From assembly GCA_026001145.1 (NCBI GenBank), contig BNZN01000014.1, forward strand, positions 1-19,499: 19,499 bases of DNA, read 5' to 3'. Position numbers and translations under genes: made by a program. This document shows positions 14,412 through 19,499 of the stretch, in pieces; within the stretch, counting starts at the first letter, position 1; each line of letters begins with the position of its first letter. This DNA comes from Clostridia bacterium (lineage in GTDB: Bacteria > Bacillota > Clostridia > Oscillospirales > Ruminococcaceae). A model generated the notes under the pieces. It saw only the letters and a program-made list of their open reading frames with translations, had not been told where the DNA came from and did not search any database.

Positions 14412-15161
14412 ATGGAATTTCATCGAATAGATCGACTTGCGGCTACGCTTAAATTGATGCGACCGCTCAATGAAGCAGAGCTGAAAAGGTTACAGGAAGA
14501 ATTTATCATCGAAAACACATATAATTCTAACGCAATAGAAGGTAATTCTCTTACGCTGCGTGAAACGGCTTTGATCCTTAAAGAGGGCGTTACCATTGGG
14601 GAAAAGCCAATTAAAGATCATTTGGAGGCTATAGGACATCGTGATGCTTTCGAGTTTATTCTATCTCTCGCGGATTCTAACGCCTCTCTTACTGAGTGGA
14701 CTGTCAAGCAAATACACTTGTTGGTACTCATGAATGATTTTGTAAATAAAGGCGTATATCGTTGTGTGCCGGTCATTATTACAGGTGCGTTGCATGAGCC
14801 TCCACAACCGCATATGGTGCCTGTTCTCATTGAACAGCTGCTCGCCGGATATGAGCGGGCGCAAAAGGACTCGTCAAAGTCCATAATAGAGGCGTCCGCA
14901 GAGTTTCACTTGCGCTTTGAGGAGATACATCCCTTCATCGACGGAAACGGGCGTACCGGACGGCTGATATTGAATTTGGAACTTATAAAGGCAGGTCTTT
15001 TGCCAATAAACATTAAATTTGCAGATAGGCGCAAATATTATGATTGCTTTGATGATTATTGTGCCCAAGGCAACTCTTCAAAGATGCTCTCTGGATTAAT
15101 TGCTGAGTATGAAACTGAAGAACTACTCAAATACATTGCGATTTTAGAGCAAAAAAAATAG
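14412..15161 (+). CDS. Fic-domain protein (AMP-transferase type)
   Basis: Fic enzymes usually transfer AMP from ATP onto a hydroxyl of a target protein. The catalytic motif HPFIDGNGRTGR starts at His173 and is canonical. The N-terminal helix holds SNAIEGN at 39-45, which fits the inhibitory (S/T)xxxE(G/N) motif, so this is a self-inhibited class II Fic protein with the Glu at 43. FVNKGVYR and a loop HEPPQPHMVP that likely forms the target-binding flap are present. At 249 aa it is compact, with no extra winged-helix domain that I recognise. AAAGGGAC lies about 10 nt before the ATG. It follows hydrolase 1 by 21 nt in the same direction and converges with the minus-strand antitoxin gene. Its target is unknown. 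Confidence 0.93.
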   Translation: MEFHRIDRLAATLKLMRPLNEAELKRLQEEFIIENTYNSNAIEGNSLTLRETALILKEGVTIGEKPIKDHLEAIGHRDAFEFILSLADSNASLTEWTVKQIHLLVLMNDFVNKGVYRCVPVIITGALHEPPQPHMVPVLIEQLLAGYERAQKDSSKSIIEASAEFHLRFEEIHPFIDGNGRTGRLILNLELIKAGLLPINIKFADRRKYYDCFDDYCAQGNSSKMLSGLIAEYETEELLKYIAILEQKK

Positions 15162-15197
15162 TTTGCAACTGTATCGTTGTTTGGATGGGGTGTATAT

Positions 15198-15464
15198 TCA
15201 ACATATTTCTCCAAGTTTATATACTACGTATTGATTGAGGCTAACACCCTCAGCTTTAGATTTTTCCATGATTTTTTTGTGGAGGCTTCGGGGCATTCGT
15301 ATAGATATTTTCCCGTTGTATCCTTCCAAACTTGCTATAAATTTATTTAATTCTATGACACTTTTGTCTTTTTCTTTCTTCGCGTTTGCGAGCATAGCGA
15401 GGTCGAAATCATCTGGTTCGATTTCCGGTATCCCAGCTAGGATTTTTTCGATTTCAGTTTGCAT
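15198..15464 (-). CDS. Ribbon-helix-helix antitoxin (HicB/Arc-like)
   Basis: An 88-residue protein with a C-terminal ribbon-helix-helix motif: KISIRMPRSLHKKIMEKSKA, then EGVSLNQYVVYKL. This is the Arc/MetJ-type DNA-binding fold seen at the end of HicB-like antitoxins. The acidic N-terminal half (IPEIEPDDFDLAML, KEKDKSVIELN) would be the toxin-binding part. It lies 14 nt downstream of a RelE/ParE toxin gene in the same direction, with GAAGGAGG as ribosome binding site, so the order is toxin first. It should repress the promoter at 15754-15783. The pairing of this antitoxin type with a RelE-type toxin is seen in genomes but the family names are from pattern only. Confidence 0.8.
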   Translation of the reverse strand: MQTEIEKILAGIPEIEPDDFDLAMLANAKKEKDKSVIELNKFIASLEGYNGKISIRMPRSLHKKIMEKSKAEGVSLNQYVVYKLGEIC

Positions 15465-15478
15465 AAAACAAGCCTCCT

Positions 15479-15730
15479 TCAGTATTTAATATTTGTTCGC
15501 GCGTCAATCTGCTGAACTTCAATTGTTTTTGTGTCTTTATCCAAAGTGAACAAGATGCGATAATGGTGAATTTTCACTCTGAAATGATTGCAGGTTCCCT
15601 TTAGCTTTTTTATATCTCCAGTCAAAGTCTCTAATTTTTGCAAAGCCTTGTTTAATTTGTTTCTAGTAGTTTCATCAATTGCAGCGAGATATTTTTGAGG
15701 TTGTTTTCTGAGCACAACTTGAAGTCGCAA
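15479..15730 (-). CDS. RelE/ParE-family toxin
   Basis: Small basic toxin, first gene of a two-gene operon with the RHH antitoxin. It begins MRLQVVLRKQPQKYLAAIDE, continues with KLNKALQKLETLTGDIKKLKG, then NHFRVKIHHYRILFTLDKD, and ends IEVQQIDARTNIKY, matching the RelE/ParE layout of helix pair, R-V-k strand, R-I-L-F strand and the C-terminal IDARTN-type end. The start is taken as TTG at 15730 because AGGCGG lies 8 nt upstream; an in-frame GTG at 15739 adds three residues but overlaps that ribosome binding site. It appears intact. The plasmid-type ParE and the RNase-type RelE cannot be separated by eye. Confidence 0.8.
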   Translation of the reverse strand: MRLQVVLRKQPQKYLAAIDETTRNKLNKALQKLETLTGDIKKLKGTCNHFRVKIHHYRILFTLDKDTKTIEVQQIDARTNIKY

Positions 15731-15753
15731 ATGGGTCACCGCCTAACAATAAA

Positions 15754-15783
15754 ATGATAGCATATGTAATAGCATTTTGTCAA
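15754..15783 (-). promoter_or_regulatory. Promoter of the minus-strand toxin-antitoxin operon
   Basis: On the minus strand a perfect TTGACA (plus 15778-15783) is separated by 18 bp from TATCAT (plus 15754-15759). It lies just ahead of the toxin start. The inverted CCAAGTTGG at about 15787-15795, beside the -35 box, might be part of an operator. Confidence 0.6.
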
Positions 15784-15803
15784 CAACCAAGTTGGTATAA
15801 TGA

Positions 15804-15914
15804 GGTGAAGAACGAGGGAATGGATTTTATGAACAGAATCATAGTGAGATCGATTATTTTGAACTTGCAAAACAGATACGAGTAGAGTTGCCCGTTTTTT
15901 GCACAATGAAATAA
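15804..15914 (+). pseudogene. Possible gene tail without a start
   Basis: An open frame of 36 codons follows two stops at 15798-15803 and ends TAA at 15912. It reads NGFYEQNHSEIDYFELAKQ then IRVELPVF, which looks like natural protein sequence with ordinary codon use, but there is no start codon and no family I can name. It may be the remnant of a gene lost when the TA pair and hydrolase 2 came together, or chance. Confidence 0.25.
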
Positions 15915-15936
15915 GTTTTTTGAGGAGGGTTTTGGA

Positions 15937-16893
15937 ATGCAGGAAGAAAAGAACAAATCAAAGTGGAACAAGAAGAAAGTTTTAGCAGGTGTTTCGGTAG
16001 GGCTCGTTTTTTTTGTGCTTGTATATTTTGGAGTGGGATTTTATTTTTTCAGGTATGCACTGGCACGTGGGGATAAAAAAGTCGTTAAGGATAATCCTAA
16101 TTTGCCAAATTCCGAGGTCACACAAGAGGACCGTGACTGGCCAAGCTCTGTGGCAAAACGCGATGAACAGATCAAATCTTTTGATGATTTGAAATTGGTT
16201 GGCACTTCATTTTTTCAACCGGAGCCAGTCAAAAAATGGGTTATTGTTGTTCACGGTTACAGTGGGAACAGATCGGTTATGCTTAGGCGTGCACGAGCTT
16301 TTCATGAAGAGGGCTTTAATGTGTTGGCGGTTGATTGCCGAGGTTATGGAGACAGCGAAGGCAAATATACGACAATGGGGTGGCTTGACCGAAAGGATAT
16401 TGTTTCGTGGGTAACCAAGCTTGTGACAGATTCTCCGGAGAGTCAAATTGTGCTTTATGGGGGTTCTGCTGGTGGCGCGGCTGTTATGATGGCCGCAGGC
16501 GAAGAGCTGCCACCAAATGTAAAATGTGTGATTGAGGATTGTGGTTATAGTTCTGTTTGGGACGAGTTTTCACATCAACTTTGGGAAAAATTCCATTTAC
16601 CATCTTTCCCGGTGCTTAATATGGCAAACACTGTTACAAAGATCCTTGGTGGGTTTGATTTGAAAGAAGCATCTGCAGTTGAGCAGCTTAAAAAAACAAA
16701 GGTACCGGTTATGTTTATTCACGGTAGCGAGGATAAATTCGTTTTACCTGATATGGTTCACAAAGTTTATGATGCAACACCCACAGAAAAAGAATTGTAT
16801 ATCGTGCCAGGTGCGAAACATAACTGTGCATTCAGAATTGACCAAGCTGAATACATGAAGCGTTGCTTAGAATTCATTAACAAATATATTTAA
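15937..16893 (+). CDS. Membrane-anchored alpha/beta hydrolase, YqkD-like
   Basis: Serine hydrolase of the COG1073/YqkD group with an N-terminal membrane helix (VLAGVSVGLVFFVLVYFGVG, residues about 15-34), so the catalytic domain should face outside the membrane. Ser177 lies in GGSAGGA, Asp266 in HGSEDKF and His295 in GAKHNC; the oxyanion motif is VVHGYSGN and the DCRGYGDSEG block is intact. It ends with the usual ECLEFINKYI-type helix. GAGGAGGG is 7 nt before the ATG. It is the better-preserved paralog of the hydrolase at 13413-14390. The two share the same first 15 residues and most of the core, and they flank the fic and toxin-antitoxin genes. Substrate (lipid or other ester) unknown. Confidence 0.9.
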   Translation: MQEEKNKSKWNKKKVLAGVSVGLVFFVLVYFGVGFYFFRYALARGDKKVVKDNPNLPNSEVTQEDRDWPSSVAKRDEQIKSFDDLKLVGTSFFQPEPVKKWVIVVHGYSGNRSVMLRRARAFHEEGFNVLAVDCRGYGDSEGKYTTMGWLDRKDIVSWVTKLVTDSPESQIVLYGGSAGGAAVMMAAGEELPPNVKCVIEDCGYSSVWDEFSHQLWEKFHLPSFPVLNMANTVTKILGGFDLKEASAVEQLKKTKVPVMFIHGSEDKFVLPDMVHKVYDATPTEKELYIVPGAKHNCAFRIDQAEYMKRCLEFINKYI

Positions 16894-17074
16894 TGTGGTG
16901 CGCGGCTGCTGCATAAACGAGGGGTAGCCTCCTGGCCAACTGGCACCTGCACGCGTTGTGCTGAACCTATCAAATGGCTTTCCCAGCGCAATTCTGCCAC
17001 CTACATGGATCAGCTGGATTTGCCGTCTCCTCTGGAATTCCCGTTCTCACAACGTTTTTTCGACACAACACAAA
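16894..17074. other. Intergenic, nothing recognised
   Basis: The stretch between hydrolase 2 and the terminator of the secreted-protein gene is richer in G and C than the hydrolase genes. Short open frames exist on the plus strand (from 16974 and 17005), but they have no ribosome binding site and no recognisable motif. I see no repeat-family copy here. Confidence 0.4.
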
Positions 17075-17099
17075 GGTGCCCACTAGAACCAAGGGCACC
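17075..17099 (-). terminator. Candidate terminator of the secreted-protein gene
   Basis: GGTGCCC and GGGCACC form a perfect 7-bp stem with an 11-nt loop, 30 nt beyond the minus-strand stop codon. On the minus strand it is followed by TTTGTGTTGTG, only a weak T-run, so it is an imperfect intrinsic terminator. Confidence 0.45.
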
Positions 17100-17129
17100 G
17101 GCTACTTTGTTACACTACGACTCTGTGTT

Positions 17130-18518
17130 TTACCCCTTTGCTGCCTGCGTTTCAGCAAGACCAGCTTCCGCTAAAGCCTGCCTTAACGTGTTTACTACTA
17201 CGTTATAACTCTTACTATAGTCTTTTATAAAGTCAATGACAACTTTCTGGATTGTGGGCAAGTTCCGTCGGCCTGCTTCGGCTGCTAGAGCCTTGGCGTT
17301 GCTGCAAATATCAGCAAGCTGCTCGCCACATTCTCTATATTTCACTAAAGCAACTGCCGCAATGAAAGCCGTTGCTGGGGTAAGTTTTAAGTTAGATCTC
17401 TCAATATACATACGTCCCGTGGCAAACGAGAACTCAAGCCACGGCGTCATAAATTCGTGAGTCAGTTCGTGCTCTGTAATTTTGTCTACGACCCCTTGTG
17501 GCCATCTGTTAATAACTTCAGTTGCTCGTGCCAAAGCAAAATGTGCGACATCTGTCGCTTCAAGCAAGTCGTTCAAAATTTTAAACTCTTTTCCCAGCTC
17601 AGAACAAGCATCGGCATGTTTTTTTGCAAGCCACTCTTTTTCTGCTTGCTGTTGTGGTGCAACGATTTCGCCGGGACCATAAAACTTTTCCAGTGGTATG
17701 CCGGCGGGCCCCAGTAGGTGTCGAACAAGATCGACGTCGCCAGCAAGGCCCGCTGTTAAGTATTCACGAAGATGATCCATCACCTCTTTGTTTGCTGGTG
17801 TCATTCTTGAGCGAATACGCTTGATGTTTCCCTGATTTACCAAGGGAATAGTGCTCGGGCACGTAAGGAAAGGAGGACTCTTTAAACCGCGGTTCGTGAC
17901 AACAGGGGTCTTCAGAATGGAATTATTAAACTCGCTCAGAATTGAGTTTGTCCAGGCTGCGCTTGAGGCGCATGTCGAGTCTTGCAGGGACTCACTTACT
18001 TGCTGCACAGCGGCCAACACAGAGCTAACTCGCGATAGGGCCAAGACAGGTTGCGTTAAAATCAGAGCTTCAACAAGCTCGTTCATTTTGTATTTGCCCG
18101 CTTTGTTGTATTTGTTGAACTCAACGAGCAACTCTGCGACTAATTTCTGCGCCTTATCTGCTTGTCTAAGCAGCGGTTCTAGCAGTTCTCTTGCGTGCGC
18201 AAGATCTTTGGGGTCCATAGTGGTTCCTCCAAAAATATTTGTACCAACCACGAGGCATGCCATGTGGCTTTTAAGAATTTCCGCATAATTCCCCTGTTCC
18301 GTGTTAACGTTGTTGGTTGTGAAAAACCCACTTTTAACCTCAAGTAAGAACGTATTTATGTTGTTTACCTGCTGCGATATCGTTTCCAAGACCCGTTTGA
18401 TGTCTGCCGCCTGCTTCTCGATCTCTTCACGACTCGCTAAAACAACCGGAGTGCACACTGAACTGGTTATTATTATCACAACACTAAAAAATAATGCCAG
18501 GTTTTTCTTGAATTTCAT
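17130..18518 (-). CDS. Secreted helical protein of unknown family, HExxH motif
   Basis: A 462-residue protein I cannot place in a family. It starts with a clear Sec signal peptide (MKFKKNLALFF, then VVIIITSSVCTPVVLA, cleavage probably after VLA at about residue 28) and no lipobox or cell-wall anchor. The rest looks almost entirely helical: a coiled-coil-like stretch (EEIEKQAADIKRVLETISQQ), then Ala/Leu-rich helices, and a few Cys residues. At residues 350-354 is HELTH, the HExxH pattern of zinc metallopeptidases, inside a plausible helix (DKITEHELTHEFM), with Glu362 and Glu373 downstream as possible third ligands. It has GAGAGG before the ATG and its own promoter. Base use is patchily GC-rich (39 of 60 bases at 17701-17760), unlike its neighbours, suggesting transfer. 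It is transcribed away from comM and toward hydrolase 2. Confidence 0.8.
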   Translation of the reverse strand: MKFKKNLALFFSVVIIITSSVCTPVVLASREEIEKQAADIKRVLETISQQVNNINTFLLEVKSGFFTTNNVNTEQGNYAEILKSHMACLVVGTNIFGGTTMDPKDLAHARELLEPLLRQADKAQKLVAELLVEFNKYNKAGKYKMNELVEALILTQPVLALSRVSSVLAAVQQVSESLQDSTCASSAAWTNSILSEFNNSILKTPVVTNRGLKSPPFLTCPSTIPLVNQGNIKRIRSRMTPANKEVMDHLREYLTAGLAGDVDLVRHLLGPAGIPLEKFYGPGEIVAPQQQAEKEWLAKKHADACSELGKEFKILNDLLEATDVAHFALARATEVINRWPQGVVDKITEHELTHEFMTPWLEFSFATGRMYIERSNLKLTPATAFIAAVALVKYRECGEQLADICSNAKALAAEAGRRNLPTIQKVVIDFIKDYSKSYNVVVNTLRQALAEAGLAETQAAKG

Positions 18519-18556
18519 AGATTAGATCCTCTCTTTCAGAAATTTTAAACTTGGGA

Positions 18557-18571
18557 GCTAGAACACCTAGC
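18557..18571 (-). promoter_or_regulatory. 5'-UTR hairpin of the secreted-protein gene
   Basis: GCTAG, a 5-nt loop and CTAGC form an inverted repeat just downstream of the predicted transcription start. It could be a repressor site or an mRNA-stabilising hairpin. Confidence 0.4.
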
Positions 18572-18585
18572 CCTCTGTGCCCTTA

Positions 18586-18614
18586 ATATTACTACAATAC
18601 TTTTGGCTTGTCAA
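18586..18614 (-). promoter_or_regulatory. Promoter of the secreted-protein gene
   Basis: On the minus strand a perfect TTGACA (plus 18609-18614) is followed after 17 bp by TAATAT (plus 18586-18591). It lies about 70 nt upstream of the start codon. The rest of 18519-18828 between the two divergent genes holds only this promoter, the hairpin and the comM promoter; I see no gene or repeat-family copy there. Confidence 0.6.
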
Positions 18615-18767
18615 ACATGTTTTTCGCGGAGATAACCAATATGACATAACAACCTTAAATTAACGTAAAATATTGATAATTTTTAGGTGCCTTGCATAAA
18701 ACATAAGTTGTTTGGAGCTTTTTCACCCTTCTCTGACCTTCTCTAATGATGTAAAAAATCCGATTGT

Positions 18768-18797
18768 TTGCGAAATTGCGAGCGTGTGTGATATAAT
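18768..18797 (+). promoter_or_regulatory. Promoter of comM/yifB
   Basis: TTGCGA at 18768-18773 is followed after 18 bp by a perfect TATAAT at 18792-18797, with TG one base before it (extended -10). The start codon is about 32 nt further on, behind GGGGAG at 18814-18819. Confidence 0.55.
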
Positions 18798-18828
18798 TGG
18801 CGCAGATATCTTTGGGGAGTGATAGTTT

Positions 18829-19499
18829 TTGTTTTGTAAGGCCAGTAGCATGGGCATTTTAGGAATAGACGCGTTTGAAGTTTTGGTTGAAGTAGACATT
18901 GCAAGAGGGTTACCAGTTTTCGATATCGTCGGGCTTCCCGACATGGGAGTAAAAGAATCAAGAAACCGTGTTAAGGCAAGCATAAAAAACAGTGGATTTG
19001 AATTTCCGGTTGGCAAAATAACTGTCAACCTCGCCCCAGCGGATGTTAAAAAAAACGGTTCGCTTTATGATCTTCCAATCGCACTTTCAATCCTCAAGGC
19101 TTCTGGTCAGATTAATGATTGGGATGAAGGTAGTGTGTTTTTCGGAGAGTTGTCTCTTTCGGGCGAGATCAAGTCAGTAAATGGTGTTTTGCCCATGGTT
19201 TTAAAGGCGAAAGAGATGGGACTTAAAAACGTGTTTATTCCAAAAGAAAATGCCAGAGAAGGCGCAATTGTGTCGGGAATTAACCTCTTTGCCGCAAACA
19301 ACCTGCAGGAACTTGCCGACCACTTTTCGAACAAATCACCACTTGAGGCGCTGATGCAACAAAATTTTGAATATGTTGACTATAAATATGAAGTTGACCT
19401 TGCGGATGTTAAAGGGCAATTCAAGGCCAAAAGAGCAATTGAAGTTGCTGCAGCCGGTGGGCACAACATCCTGTTTATTGGTGTGCCGGGCTCGGGGAA
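18829..19499 (+). CDS. comM: YifB/ComM family Mg-chelatase-like ATPase (partial)
   Basis: The 5' part of a YifB/ComM AAA+ protein. Family members act as helicases in branch migration during natural transformation (ComM); in non-competent species the role is unclear. The N-terminal Lon-protease-like domain is clear: [74 protein letters not shown], then [19 protein letters not shown]. The sequence ends at GVPGSG plus two bases of the next codon, inside the Walker A motif, so the ATPase domain lies beyond the window. The start is TTG, giving [14 protein letters not shown], which lines up in length with the family start; the ATG seven codons later is less likely. It is transcribed divergently from the secreted-protein gene. 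Confidence 0.93.
   Translation, partial: MFCKASSMGILGIDAFEVLVEVDIARGLPVFDIVGLPDMGVKESRNRVKASIKNSGFEFPVGKITVNLAPADVKKNGSLYDLPIALSILKASGQINDWDEGSVFFGELSLSGEIKSVNGVLPMVLKAKEMGLKNVFIPKENAREGAIVSGINLFAANNLQELADHFSNKSPLEALMQQNFEYVDYKYEVDLADVKGQFKAKRAIEVAAAGGHNILFIGVPGSG

Noticed and set aside
17236..18525. Several plus-strand open frames across 17236-18525
   Set aside because: They are shadows of the minus-strand secreted-protein gene, which has the signal peptide, RBS and promoter.

Overview
The window looks like a low-GC Bacillota chromosome, most likely an uncultured gut-type clostridium. The evidence is purine-rich Shine-Dalgarno sites ahead of almost every gene, the gene set (folC, thyX, prfA, Sua5-type tsaC, M18 aminopeptidase, clostridial-type tmk, mltG, potAB, YqkD-like hydrolases, yifB/comM) and very frequent TTG start codons. 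No rRNA, tRNA, CRISPR array, integrase or transposase gene was seen.

Layout. 1-2044: folC and thyX overlap and supply folate and dTMP. 2126-3619: an intergenic repeat copy, then an islet with one intact Phd/RelE-type toxin-antitoxin pair and one decayed pair (antitoxin plus YafQ-like toxin pseudogene). The islet is bracketed by a 25-bp exact direct repeat made of the prfA ribosome binding site and first codons, so it appears to have inserted into the 5' end of prfA. 3637-7142: prfA, tsaC and an M18 aminopeptidase, tightly packed. 7173-7475: a second repeat copy with hairpins. 7515-10477: tmk, a DJ-1/PfpI protein, 5-formyltetrahydrofolate cyclo-ligase and mltG. 10480-10868: a MITE-like element with about 29-bp terminal inverted repeats and the same two hairpins as the previous copy, but with compensatory stem changes. 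10896-13092: potA and potB, separated by another repeat copy; potC and potD do not follow. 13182-13380: an inverted, internally tandem repeat copy. 13413-16893: two paralogous alpha/beta hydrolases that bracket a Fic protein and an oppositely oriented RelE/ParE plus RHH toxin-antitoxin pair. 17130-18518 (minus): a large secreted helical protein of unknown family with an HELTH motif. 18829-end: the 5' part of yifB/comM, cut inside its Walker A motif.

How it fits together. The housekeeping genes cover folate and thymidylate metabolism (folC, thyX, cyclo-ligase, tmk), translation (prfA, tsaC), cell wall (mltG) and polyamine uptake (potAB). The gaps between them have been colonised by a modular, hairpin-bearing repeat family and by toxin-type genes (two TA loci, one decayed TA pair, one Fic). 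The two most interesting items are the TA islet that duplicated the start of prfA, and the repeat family whose hairpin stems change in sequence but stay paired.
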